Assembly (NCBI GenBank): GCA_034434895.1
Contig: DAOTYI010000018.1
Location: forward strand, 1 to 18,606
Reading direction: 5' to 3'
Source: DAOTXL01 sp034434895
Lineage (GTDB): Bacteria; Chloroflexota; Anaerolineae; JAAYZQ01
Length of the DNA stretch: 18,606 bases
A program made the translations under genes and the position numbers. A model generated the notes under the pieces. It was given only the letters and a program-made list of their open reading frames with translations. It did not search any database and was not told where the DNA came from. Numbering within the stretch: position 1 is the first letter of the stretch; every line of letters begins with the position of its first letter. Positions 1 through 7,815 of the stretch are shown piece after piece.

Positions 1-369
1 AAAACTGTCGGCCGGCAGGCCCGACAGGATCAGGGCCGTCACCGGCAAAGAGGGGCCGGGCACCGGCACAACGGGGAAGCCGCCTTCCAAAGCGGCACGG
101 ATCAGCCCACTGGCCGGCACCGAGGGGCCTGCCCGCCGCTCATCCAGGAGCAGCGCCACATCACCCGTTTCCAGAGCGGCCAGGATGGCCTCTGTGTCGG
201 TCACGGGCACCGACGGCGCGGCCAACCCGCAGCCGACCGGCAGGTCAGGGGCCGGGGTCCCCTCCTCGGTGACAAGGAGAGCCACTTCCTCCAGGGTCCG
301 CTGCGCCCGGAGGGTCAGCTCATCGGCGCGGCCTGCCGGCACGCCGACAATATACAGAGTGCCCATCAT
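1..369 (-). CDS. Divergent RsmI-like (tetrapyrrole methylase fold) methyltransferase, 3' partial
   Basis: The minus-strand frame is open from an ATG-ATG pair at 369/366 to the window edge, giving 123 codons with the C-terminus missing. The start GTLYIVGVPAG, followed by DELTLRAQRTLEEV, and the later PVPGPSLPVTALILSGLP match the layout of RsmI, the SAM-dependent enzyme that 2'-O-methylates C1402 of 16S rRNA. Known RsmI proteins also carry an AEDTR segment and a SDAGTPGISDPG segment. Here these read VTEEG and LDERRAGPSVPASG, and the stretch between them is shorter, so the SAM site looks altered. The ORF starts 44 bases after the stop of the small ORF upstream and is probably the last gene seen of the mfd operon. 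It may be a divergent paralogue rather than the orthologous rRNA enzyme. The fold is a confident call, the activity is not. Confidence 0.65.
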   Translation of the reverse strand, partial: MMGTLYIVGVPAGRADELTLRAQRTLEEVALLVTEEGTPAPDLPVGCGLAAPSVPVTDTEAILAALETGDVALLLDERRAGPSVPASGLIRAALEGGFPVVPVPGPSLPVTALILSGLPADSF

Positions 370-413
370 CCAGGGGGGCCACAGCTCCGGCGGCCCCCAT
401 GACCCGGTTGCGC

Positions 414-578
414 CTATTTGTCAGGCACAGGGGCGGTAGGGCTGATCTTTTTGATCTTGGCGATCAGGCGGCGGCGTTCCTGTTGGTCGATCGCGTGGGC
501 CAGTCGCTTGCGCAGGAACGCCACTTTGCGCCGTCGCCGCTGCCGACGTCTGAGATCGCGCATCGGTTGCCGAGACAT
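414..578 (-). CDS. Small basic protein, 54 aa, function unknown
   Basis: This short ORF runs from ATG at 578-576 to TAG at 416-414. It begins MSRQPMRDLRRRQRRRRKV and ends KKISPTAPVPDK. The first half is almost entirely Arg/Lys/Gln. The middle (FLRKRLAHAIDQQERRRL) looks like an amphipathic helix, and the tail is short and Pro-rich. A strong Shine-Dalgarno (AAGGAGGAG, 589-597) lies 10 bases before the ATG, just after the stop of the glycosyltransferase gene. That supports real translation inside the operon. Its charge suggests contact with RNA, ribosome or DNA. The general shape (short Arg-rich start, helix, ISP-like end) resembles small uncharacterised basic proteins of Planctomycetes and Chloroflexota, but I cannot assign a family. 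Confidence 0.7.
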   Translation of the reverse strand: MSRQPMRDLRRRQRRRRKVAFLRKRLAHAIDQQERRRLIAKIKKISPTAPVPDK

Positions 579-588
579 CGTCGTTTTG

Positions 589-597
589 CTCCTCCTT
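589..597 (-). promoter_or_regulatory. Strong Shine-Dalgarno of the 54-aa ORF
   Basis: The minus strand reads AAGGAGGAG, 10 bases before the ATG at 578 and immediately after the TGA (604-602) of the upstream gene. It is one of the best ribosome sites in the window and is the main reason to believe in the small ORF. Confidence 0.7.
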
Positions 598-601
598 CAA
601 G

Positions 602-2635
602 TCAACGGTTGCTAATTGTACCACAAATCGGCAGCATGGCCAACAAATGCTGTGCAAGAGGAGGCTGCACCTCATAGGCGATGAACCTCAACCTGCCCGC
701 CGCATCGTGGAACTCCCGCAGGGTCCCCTCCGGGAATGCCTGCTGCACCCATTGGAGCTCCCCCGCCCGCTCCGGCAGGAAGAGAAAGACGGCGCCGTGG
801 TCACGGTCCACAAAATCGGGCGGGGCCCTGAGCGGTTCGACCACATCCTGGCCCGGCACGGTCGGCACCAGAAAGGCCATGCTGCCGAAATTCCAGTAGA
901 GGCGTGGCGCGCCGAACAGATAGGCGCGATAGTTGCCACCCAGGCCGCGCAGGTAATAGCCCATCATCGTCGCCGTCTCGCCGTTTTCACCGCCGTAGCG
1001 TCGTTGCGGGGTGAACTGGACAAAGTAGAAGCGCACATTGCCCACCGCCAGGAGGAGAAGCAGCAGGCCCAGGACCGGGTTGCTCCAGCGCTGCCACCGG
1101 GCAGCGAGCAACCGTCCGGCCAGGCTCACCACCTGCTCCAGGCCCAGCGCCACCAGCAGGCAGACGGCCGGGATGGCGATCACCAGCCGCTGGCTGGAGG
1201 GGGGGCTTTCGGTCAGCATCCCGCCGGTGATCACCACCGACCAGAACCACAGCAGCAGCAGGAAATGGCGCCGTTCCCGCCAGTGGAGGATGGCCCAGAC
1301 CATGCCCGGCAGGGCAAAAAGCCCTGCCCAGAAACCCAGCAGCGGCCGGTCGGCACCGTACCACACCGTGCGGTCGGGAAAAACATGAAAGGCCCCTGCC
1401 GCCCGCAGGAACTGCTCAACCAGGATATAGAGCGTGCTCTTGCCGGTCGCCTCCGGCTCCCGCGCCAGCCACCCCGACTGGAAGATGCCCACCTGATTGA
1501 TGCGGGCGTTCCACTCGGCGGGATGGGCCAGCGCATAGCCCAGCATCGGCCCGGCTGCCACCCAACAGGCCACTGCCAGCAACAGCAATTCAGAGATGCC
1601 GGGCCGCCGGGGACTGGCCGGCTCTTGCCGAACCCGGACAAAAGCCAGGTATGCGATCAGGAGCAGCGGCAGCAACCGGGCACCGGTGTAGAAATAGAAG
1701 CTCAGCCCTGTCACCAGCCCGGCCTCAAGTGCCCCTCTGCCCCCCTGCTCCTCTGCCCCTCTGCGCCCTTCCGTCAACCCCCTGTCCAATGCCCACAGGG
1801 CCAGCAGCACAAAAAGCGGGTCCCAGACATTGTTGGCCCCCAACCGGCTGTAATGGATGTGGTAATCGCAGGTCGCCAGGAACGCTGCCGCCAGGAATGC
1901 CGTCCGCTGCCCCCACAGCCTTCGGGCAAAGAGGTACAGCACCGGCACTGTCGCCGCGCCGACCAGGGCTGCCGGCAGCCGCAGGCCGGTCAGGTTGTCG
2001 CCCACCAGCCACAACGACCAGCTCAACGGCCAGTAAAAGGTGGTGGGCATGGACATATAGCCCATAGCAAAAGGGTTGCGCAATTCGCCGTGGAGCACCT
2101 GCCTGGCCAACAGGCCGTGCCACGCCTCGTCGCCGCCCAGCGTGTAGGGCACCTGGTCCAGCGCCATGACCCGCAACAGCAGGGCCACGGCGGTCAGCCC
2201 GACGACACCGCTTATCTCCGGCCAGAGATGGCGGCGCACGGCCGACAGGCACAGGCGCGGCGGCCAGAGCGCCGCCAACCCCACGGCGCCGATGCCCAGC
2301 AACCAGATCGCCACCACATCGCCGGCAGGTCGGTCCAGGGCACGGTCCCGCGCCAGCAACGCGGCGACGGACGAGAAGAACAGGCCCACCCCCAGGAGGA
2401 CCGCCGGGAAGGGGTGCGCTCGCAGCCACCCACCTGACCGGAGAGGCCGATGCCGGGGGGAGCTGGGCCGGGTCAGCCGCCAGGCCAGCACAAAGCATAC
2501 CGCCGCCAGGCTGTGGAACACCGCTCCATCCCACAGGTAGGAACGGCGGTAAAAGAAATAGAATTGTCCCAGGGCAGCCAATCCCAGGGCGGCCGCTAAG
2601 AGCAGCAACGCCAGACGGCGACGGCCTTCCGTCAC
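602..2635 (-). CDS. GT39/ArnT-like membrane glycosyltransferase
   Basis: A 677-residue polytopic membrane protein. After N-terminal membrane segments (about 8-28, 36-54, 76-96, 106-124 and 142-158), a TLGGDEAWHG motif (Asp169-Glu170) opens the first large external loop. That is the acidic catalytic pair expected in dolichyl-phosphate-mannose/PMT_2 and ArnT-type enzymes, which move a sugar from a lipid-phosphate carrier onto an outer-surface acceptor. The following region (RLPAALVGAATVPVLYLFAR, then YHIHYSRLGANNVWDPLF) is also typical. The frame extends to a GTG at 2707 inside mfd, but I prefer the GTG at 2635: it lies 7 bases after the mfd stop behind GGGGGAAC. A purine-rich tract encodes EGRRGAEEQGGRGALEAG, a low-complexity insert. 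Sugar and acceptor are unknown. Confidence 0.82.
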   Translation of the reverse strand: MTEGRRRLALLLLAAALGLAALGQFYFFYRRSYLWDGAVFHSLAAVCFVLAWRLTRPSSPRHRPLRSGGWLRAHPFPAVLLGVGLFFSSVAALLARDRALDRPAGDVVAIWLLGIGAVGLAALWPPRLCLSAVRRHLWPEISGVVGLTAVALLLRVMALDQVPYTLGGDEAWHGLLARQVLHGELRNPFAMGYMSMPTTFYWPLSWSLWLVGDNLTGLRLPAALVGAATVPVLYLFARRLWGQRTAFLAAAFLATCDYHIHYSRLGANNVWDPLFVLLALWALDRGLTEGRRGAEEQGGRGALEAGLVTGLSFYFYTGARLLPLLLIAYLAFVRVRQEPASPRRPGISELLLLAVACWVAAGPMLGYALAHPAEWNARINQVGIFQSGWLAREPEATGKSTLYILVEQFLRAAGAFHVFPDRTVWYGADRPLLGFWAGLFALPGMVWAILHWRERRHFLLLLWFWSVVITGGMLTESPPSSQRLVIAIPAVCLLVALGLEQVVSLAGRLLAARWQRWSNPVLGLLLLLLAVGNVRFYFVQFTPQRRYGGENGETATMMGYYLRGLGGNYRAYLFGAPRLYWNFGSMAFLVPTVPGQDVVEPLRAPPDFVDRDHGAVFLFLPERAGELQWVQQAFPEGTLREFHDAAGRLRFIAYEVQPPLAQHLLAMLPICGTISNR

Positions 2636-2642
2636 GTTCCCC

Positions 2643-5600
2643 CTATCTCCCCAACTCGGCGGCAATGGCCTGCAACACCGTGACCAGCGTCGTGCGCCAC
2701 CGCTCACCTCCCGGTGGCGAAGGCCCGTCCAGGGGTAGCCACACCGCCCGCCGCGTCACCCGGGCGCGGTCTCCCAACCGCCGCTGCAACCGCCCCCGGT
2801 CCACCTGTTCCAGGCTGTCGGCCCGGACGACCACCTGCCCCTCCTCCAGGGTGATGGCCCTGGCTCCGGCCGCCAGGGCGTACAGCTTGAGCCGGAGCTG
2901 GTAGAACAGATTTTCCCCCTCCTCCGGCAATGGCCCAAAGCGGTCCTGCAGTTCGGCCCGCAGGTCGTCAATCTCCTCTTCCCTCGTCAGGCCGGCCAGC
3001 CGCCGATAGAGTTGCAGGCGCAAAGCCTCATCCCCCACATAATCCGCCGGCAGGCAGGCGGCCAGCGGCAGATTGATCTGCACCGATTCCTCCAACGGCT
3101 GGATATAGGCTGCTGCCAGCTCCTTCTCCCTTTCCCTGGGCAACCTGTGGCCGGGGGCCTGGCGCCGCCACCGCGCCTCCTGCACCGCCTGGGCCAGCAG
3201 CCGGGTGTAGAGGTCGAACCCCACGGCGGCGATGTGGCCGTGCTGCCGCGCGCCCAACAGCTCGCCCGCCCCCCGGATCTCCAGATCGCGCATGGCGATG
3301 CGGAATCCGGCCCCTAGTTCTGTGGCCTCGGCGATTGTCTGCAGGCGCTGGCGGGTTGCCTCGGTGAGGGAGCTGAGTTTGGGATGGAGAAAGTAGGCAT
3401 AGGCACGCCGTGCCCCACGTCCCACCCGGCCCCGGAGCTGATAGAGCTGTGCCAGCCCAAACTGGTCCGCCCGGTTGACGATGAGGGTGTTGGCGTTGGG
3501 GATGTCCAGGCCGCTTTCGATGATGCTGGTGCAGACCAGCACGTCCACCTTGCCGGCCGCAAATTCCAGCATCACCCGTTCCAGTTCGCGCTCGGCCATC
3601 TGCCCATGCCCGACCTCGATCCGGGCATCGGGCACCAGCTTACGCAGCCGCTGGGCCATCTGGTAGATGCTCATCACCCGGTTGTGGACGAAATAGACCT
3701 GCCCGCCCCGGTCCAGCTCGCGCAGGATCGCCTGGCGGATGAGGGTTTCATCATATTCGCCCACATGGGTGCGCACCGGCAGCCGCTCTTCAGGCGGGGT
3801 GTCAATGGTGCTCATGTCGCGCACGCCGGTCAGCGACATGTGCAGGGTGCGGGGGATGGGGGTGGCGGTCAGGGTGAGGACATCCACCTCCTGGCGCAAC
3901 TGCTTCAGCTTTTCCTTGTGGGCCACCCCAAAACGCTGCTCCTCGTCAATGATCACCAGGCCCAGGTCTTTGAACGCCACATCGTCGGAAAGCAGACGGT
4001 GGGTGCCGATGACAATGTCCACCCCCCCCTCGGCCAGACGCCGCACCACCTGTTCCTGTTTCCGTCGCGTGAGAAAGCGGGACAGCATCTCCACCTCGAC
4101 GGGGAAAGGCTTGAGCCGCTCGGTGAAGGTCTGGTAGTGCTGCTGGGCCAGGACGGTGGTCGGCACCAACACCGCCACCTGCTTGCCATCCATCACCGCT
4201 TTGAACGCTGCCCGCAGTGCGACTTCGGTCTTGCCATAGCCCACGTCGCCACACACCAGCCGGTCCATCGGGCGGGGTTGCTCCATGTCGGCTTTGATCT
4301 CTTCCAGGGCACGGAGCTGGGCCTCGGTCTCGACATAGGGGAAAGAGGCTTCCAGTTCGCTCTGCCACAGCGTATCGGCGCTGAAGGCGTGGCCTTCCAC
4401 CACTTCGCGGGCGGCATACAGGGCCAGCAGTTCATCGGCGATCTCGGCCACCGCCTTCTTGGCCCTGGCCTTGACCTGCTCCCACTCGGCGGTGCCCAGC
4501 CGGTTGATGGCCGGTGGATGGTCCCCCACACCGACATAGCGGCTCAGCCGGTCGGCCTGGTAGACCGGGACATAGAGCTTGTCCCCGGCAGCATATTCCA
4601 CCAGCAGATATTCCCGCTCCTGGCCGGCAAAATCCATTCTGACCAGGCCCTGGAACAGGCCGATGCCATGCTCCACGTGGACGACGCAGGTGCCGGGTTC
4701 TATGTCGGCGAAAAAGGTCTCCGGGGCAACGGGGCGGGGGCGCCGCGCTCTGCGGGGGGCCGGCCTGGCCCAGCCGAACAGCTCCGCATCGGTCAGCAGT
4801 GAGCAGCGAGCAGCAGGCGGCAGGCCATCACTTGCTGCCTGCAAGACCCAGCCTTCGGCCAGCGTGCCCTGGATCAACGTCAGGCTGCGTGGCGGCGGCG
4901 GTTCGAGCAGGTCGTGCAGGGGGGTGGCGGTGATCCCCCGCTCGGCCAGCAGTTCGGAGATGCGCTGTGCCTGACGGCTGACCAACACCACCCGCTGGCC
5001 GGCAGCGCGCATCTCCCGACAGCCGTCCAGCACCCGTTTGAGCTGGCCGCCGTACCGTTCTCCCCAGGCAAAAACCTGGCTCAGGTCCCCCTCCTCCCCG
5101 GCCAGGGAGGCACCGCCCAGCACCAGCGGCCGTCGGGCGCGGAGGGCCTGTTGCAGCGCCTCCCAGGCGAAATAGGGGGCCGGGAAACCGGCCGGCAGTT
5201 CCCCGGCCTTGATCAGGTCGGCCTGGAGTGCCTGCGCCTGACCATCCAGGTCTACCACGCTGGCCTCCAGTTCCTCCCAATCGTCCACCAGGCACAACCC
5301 GTTCGACGGCAGGTAGTCCAGCAGGGTGGCCGGGTGAGAATAGAAGAAAGGCAGGTAGAATTCGATGCCCCGGAAGAACGACCCCTGTTCCAGGCGGGCC
5401 AGGTCCTCCCGATATTCGGCGTGGGCCGGGGGATGGCACAGGCTAAAGTCCAGGCGGCCCGGTTCCTGGGCCTGACGGGCAGCCGCCGGGGCCAGCCGGG
5501 GCAGGGCCTCGGTGGCCGGGGATAACGTAAACTGTTCGATGCGCTGTTGGGAACGCTGGGTGGTGGGGTCAAAGAGGCGCAGGCTGTCAATCTCGTCGCC

Positions 5601-6221
5601 AAAGAGCTCAATGCGCACCGGCAGGGGCAGGTTGGGGGGAAAGAGGTCAATCAACCCGCCACGCCGGCTGAAGGTGCCCGGCTCTTCAACCACCCTCTCA
5701 GGCCGGTAGCCGTGGGCCACCCAATGCTCCAGAGTGCGTTGCAGGTCAATCCTCTGGCCGTGGCGATACTGGCGCATCCCCAACCGGAACTCGCGGACCG
5801 GCAGCGTTTTGTGCATCAGCGCCCGTGCTGAAGCAATGATGAGAGAGGGCTGCCGGTCGGTGCTGAGCAGCGTTGTCAACGCCGTCAACCGATCGCAGAC
5901 CGTCTCCCGTGCCCAGGGTACCCGCTCATAGGGCAGGGCGTCCGGTTCGGCAAAGGGGTAGATGGCCTCCGAACCGGTCCAGATGCGCAACTGGTCGGCC
6001 CACTGGCCCACCCGCTCGGCGCGACCGGTGAGTAGGAGGAGGGGCCGGCCCAATTGACGGAAGAGAGCTGCCACCAGGTAGGGACGGGCCGCCGAGATCA
6101 CGCCGAGGCGACATACCTCCAGGCCAGAGGCTCCCCCCGCCGCTCCCTCTTCGATGGCCGCGACCAGTCGCCGATAGGCCGGCACTTCCTGAAGGAGGGG
6201 CAACAACCCGGAAAGATTCAC
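2643..6221 (-). CDS. mfd: Transcription-repair coupling factor Mfd
   Basis: This 1192-residue protein is full length for Mfd. Mfd removes RNA polymerase stalled at lesions and recruits UvrA to start transcription-coupled excision repair in the cytoplasm. In order there are a UvrB-like N-terminal module; the RNA-polymerase-interacting domain near 500-570 (ending around YVPVYQADRLSRYVG); Walker A GDVGYGKT at about 658-665; the DEEQ box at about 759-762; TATPIPRTL (motif III region); a second RecA-like domain with ESGLDIPNANT and QLRGRVGRG; and the C-terminal TRCF domain. The start is GTG at 6221-6219, overlapping the pth stop by 4 bases (GTGA), with AGGAG seven bases upstream. Translation is therefore probably coupled to pth. 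A partner repair gene, uvrB, lies 7.3 kb away on the same strand but in a separate unit. Confidence 0.97.
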   Translation of the reverse strand: MNLSGLLPLLQEVPAYRRLVAAIEEGAAGGASGLEVCRLGVISAARPYLVAALFRQLGRPLLLLTGRAERVGQWADQLRIWTGSEAIYPFAEPDALPYERVPWARETVCDRLTALTTLLSTDRQPSLIIASARALMHKTLPVREFRLGMRQYRHGQRIDLQRTLEHWVAHGYRPERVVEEPGTFSRRGGLIDLFPPNLPLPVRIELFGDEIDSLRLFDPTTQRSQQRIEQFTLSPATEALPRLAPAAARQAQEPGRLDFSLCHPPAHAEYREDLARLEQGSFFRGIEFYLPFFYSHPATLLDYLPSNGLCLVDDWEELEASVVDLDGQAQALQADLIKAGELPAGFPAPYFAWEALQQALRARRPLVLGGASLAGEEGDLSQVFAWGERYGGQLKRVLDGCREMRAAGQRVVLVSRQAQRISELLAERGITATPLHDLLEPPPPRSLTLIQGTLAEGWVLQAASDGLPPAARCSLLTDAELFGWARPAPRRARRPRPVAPETFFADIEPGTCVVHVEHGIGLFQGLVRMDFAGQEREYLLVEYAAGDKLYVPVYQADRLSRYVGVGDHPPAINRLGTAEWEQVKARAKKAVAEIADELLALYAAREVVEGHAFSADTLWQSELEASFPYVETEAQLRALEEIKADMEQPRPMDRLVCGDVGYGKTEVALRAAFKAVMDGKQVAVLVPTTVLAQQHYQTFTERLKPFPVEVEMLSRFLTRRKQEQVVRRLAEGGVDIVIGTHRLLSDDVAFKDLGLVIIDEEQRFGVAHKEKLKQLRQEVDVLTLTATPIPRTLHMSLTGVRDMSTIDTPPEERLPVRTHVGEYDETLIRQAILRELDRGGQVYFVHNRVMSIYQMAQRLRKLVPDARIEVGHGQMAERELERVMLEFAAGKVDVLVCTSIIESGLDIPNANTLIVNRADQFGLAQLYQLRGRVGRGARRAYAYFLHPKLSSLTEATRQRLQTIAEATELGAGFRIAMRDLEIRGAGELLGARQHGHIAAVGFDLYTRLLAQAVQEARWRRQAPGHRLPREREKELAAAYIQPLEESVQINLPLAACLPADYVGDEALRLQLYRRLAGLTREEEIDDLRAELQDRFGPLPEEGENLFYQLRLKLYALAAGARAITLEEGQVVVRADSLEQVDRGRLQRRLGDRARVTRRAVWLPLDGPSPPGGERWRTTLVTVLQAIAAELGR

Positions 6222-6961
6222 CCCTTTTCTCCTGAACTACCCTGGTTATTTGGGGGGTGGGTTGCCTGGGCAGGTGCAAGACCTGCCCCTCCCTGGGGGG
6301 GCCTGCCCTGGTCCTCCCCCTCCGGGAAGGTCCAATCCTTGCGGTTAAACCGCTCCATCGCCGCCTCAATCCCTTCCGTCAACCAACACTCAACCGCGGC
6401 CACCGCCAGGTCCACAGTCCGGATCAGGATCGGCTTTTGCTCTGGGTCAAAAGGCTGCAAGACATACTCGGTCGGGTCCACACCGGCCGGTGGACGGTCT
6501 ATGCCCACCCGCAGACGGGGGAAGGCCTGCGTGCCCAGCACCTCGATAATGGACCGCATCCCTTTATGTCCGCCCGATCCCCCCTCCGACCGCAGGCGCA
6601 GGCGGCCCAGCGGCAGGTCCAGGTCGTCGTAGATGACCAGGATGCGCTCCGGCGGGATGCCATGCGCCCGGCTCAAGCGGCCGACAGCCTGGCCACTCAG
6701 GTTCATGAAGGTCTGCGGCCTGGCCAGGAGCACCGGTTGCCCCCCGATCTGCCCCTCAGCCAGGCAGGCCCTGGCGCTCTTGCACCGGGAGAAGCGCAGG
6801 CCGTGGGCGCGGGCCAGGGCATCCACCACCTGAAAGCCGACATTGTGGCGATGCCAGGCATATTCTTTTCCCGGGTTGCCCAGCCCGACGATCAGCGCCG
6901 GCCGGGTACATGTGTCTTTTGTAGGGCAACTGCTCGCAGTTGCCCCACCCAGATCCCTCAT
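6218..6961 (-). CDS. pth: Peptidyl-tRNA hydrolase with repeat-derived ends
   Basis: Pth hydrolyses the ester bond of peptidyl-tRNAs dropped by ribosomes. The core from about residue 22 to 206 is clear: LIVGLGNPG, HRHNVGF with the catalytic His39, RPQTFMNLSG, IYDDLDLPLG, and GGHKGMRSII, where many homologues have Asn in place of Lys133. At 247 residues it is longer than the usual 185-200. The extra N-terminal ~20 residues and C-terminal ~37 residues coincide with DNA hairpins at 6924-6945 and 6268-6288. No in-frame ATG, GTG or TTG is visible between the first codon and the core, so ATG 6961 is kept. It overlaps the upstream stop as ATGA, and its own stop overlaps the mfd start as GTGA. Confidence 0.93.
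   Translation of the reverse strand: MRDLGGATASSCPTKDTCTRPALIVGLGNPGKEYAWHRHNVGFQVVDALARAHGLRFSRCKSARACLAEGQIGGQPVLLARPQTFMNLSGQAVGRLSRAHGIPPERILVIYDDLDLPLGRLRLRSEGGSGGHKGMRSIIEVLGTQAFPRLRVGIDRPPAGVDPTEYVLQPFDPEQKPILIRTVDLAVAAVECWLTEGIEAAMERFNRKDWTFPEGEDQGRPPQGGAGLAPAQATHPPNNQGSSGEKG
6268..6288. repeat. Short hairpin repeat in the 3' end of pth
   Basis: GGGCAGGT, a 5-base loop (GCAAG) and ACCTGCCC form a perfect 8-bp stem. Read in the pth frame it supplies part of the C-terminal tail (AGLAPAQATH). The form resembles small dispersed palindromes found in many copies in some Chloroflexota and cyanobacterial genomes. The copy number here is not visible from one window. Confidence 0.65.
6924..6945. 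repeat. Short hairpin repeat in the 5' end of pth
   Basis: GGGCAACTG, a 4-base loop (CTCG) and CAGTTGCCC form a perfect 9-bp stem. It lies inside the first codons of pth (residues about 6-13, GATASSCP) and could fold over the translation start region. It is similar in build to the hairpin at the other end of the same gene. Confidence 0.65.
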
Positions 6962-7668
6962 TCCTGATCCCTGATTCCTTGTCTGAGCCGGTTGAGGAGG
7001 GAAGCCAGTCCCCCCTTCAGGGCAAAGAGCAGCCCGATCGCCGCGAAAGCGGCCAGGGTGACGCCGGTTCCCCAGCAGGCCGCGTCGCCGATGCCCTGAA
7101 AGGGCAGTTTGAGCGGCGGTTCCGGCGTGGCGGTGGGCGGCGCCGTCGGCTGTGGGGTGTCGGTGGGTTTGGGTGTGGGGCTAGGCACGGTCGGCACACC
7201 GATGACAATGGTCGGCGTGGGTGAAGGGGTGTCCGTTGGCAGCGCAGGAGTGGGGGGGGCGGCGCGGGTCGGCGTCTCGGTTGGTCGGGTGTTGACGACC
7301 TGAATGCCCCGCACAAAATACTCGTCATAGTTGCCGTCCATCCGGACGACGCGCAGGCGCAGGCTATAGAGGCCATCGGGGATCACGGTCGTATCCCACA
7401 ACGCCAGTCGGCCCTGCACCACCGGCACCGAAAAGGGCGAGTTGCCAACCGGCGTCCATTGATCGCCAGGGTTAGGCTCCGGGCCAAAGTGGATCTCGTA
7501 CTTCTGAAACTGGGGATGGGTGGCGCTGCCCTCGATAGGCACCAGGCCGCGCACCGATGCCCGGTCACGGGGTGAGGTGATCTGGCCGGATGGCTGAGCC
7601 CAGGCCGGCAAAAGCGGCACCGAGGCCAGGATCAACCCCAGGATAAGAAGAAGGGTCATTCTCTTCAT
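6958..7668 (-). CDS. Secreted, C-terminally membrane-anchored protein with Pro/Thr linker
   Basis: A 236-residue protein with a signal peptide (hydrophobic core about 4-22, probable cut after PAWA at residue 24). An extracellular beta-rich domain follows (about 28-130, ITSPRDRASVRGLVPIEGSA... to GIQVVN). Next is a linker of about 60 residues rich in Pro and Thr (TPSPTPT, PTPKPTDTPQPT). A C-terminal hydrophobic segment (about 200-220) ends in a basic cytoplasmic tail. The domain resembles Ig-like or carbohydrate-binding modules of surface proteins, but I cannot name a family or ligand. The start ATG at 7668 has GGGGGTG about 8 bases upstream, and a good promoter lies just beyond. The stop overlaps the pth start by 4 bases (ATGA), so this envelope gene leads a housekeeping operon. 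Confidence 0.8.
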   Translation of the reverse strand: MKRMTLLLILGLILASVPLLPAWAQPSGQITSPRDRASVRGLVPIEGSATHPQFQKYEIHFGPEPNPGDQWTPVGNSPFSVPVVQGRLALWDTTVIPDGLYSLRLRVVRMDGNYDEYFVRGIQVVNTRPTETPTRAAPPTPALPTDTPSPTPTIVIGVPTVPSPTPKPTDTPQPTAPPTATPEPPLKLPFQGIGDAACWGTGVTLAAFAAIGLLFALKGGLASLLNRLRQGIRDQE

Positions 7669-7701
7669 CGGCTATCACCCCCTGCACAAACACAACACAT
7701 A

Positions 7702-7730
7702 AGTGTAGCACAGAATGGATGGAATGACAA
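7702..7730 (-). promoter_or_regulatory. Sigma70-type promoter for the 7668-to-1 operon
   Basis: On the minus strand TTGTCA (7730-7725) is followed after exactly 17 bases by TACACT (7707-7702). The start point would fall near 7695, giving a leader of about 27 bases before ATG 7668. The -35 matches consensus in 5 of 6 positions and the -10 in 4 of 6. Confidence 0.6.
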
Positions 7731-7761
7731 AACAGGGGACGCGACGGGGGATACACAAGAG

Positions 7762-7788
7762 CGACTGGCGGAATGCGCTCCGCCGTCG
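7762..7788 (-). terminator. Hairpin after the L,D-transpeptidase gene, possible terminator
   Basis: CGAC-T-GGCGGA, a 6-base loop and TCCGCC-GTCG form a 10-bp stem with one bulged base. It starts 28 bases past the stop of the 7816-8775 gene and ends upstream of the next promoter. There is no clean U-tract on the minus strand, so intrinsic termination is uncertain, although the position fits well. Confidence 0.42.
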
Positions 7789-7815
7789 AAGCCAGGGCTG
7801 TGGTCCTGGAACCCT

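Noticed and set aside
421..675. 84-codon minus-strand ORF overlapping the small basic ORF
   Set aside because: It overlaps the glycosyltransferase end in another frame and has no ribosome site; the 54-residue frame has a strong one.
647..2437. Long plus-strand ORF opposite the glycosyltransferase gene
   Set aside because: Gln/Pro/His-rich composition typical of the antisense of a high-GC gene, no ribosome site and no recognisable domain; the minus-strand gene is clear.
3384..4802. 472-codon plus-strand ORF opposite mfd
   Set aside because: Antisense shadow of well-conserved mfd helicase motifs.
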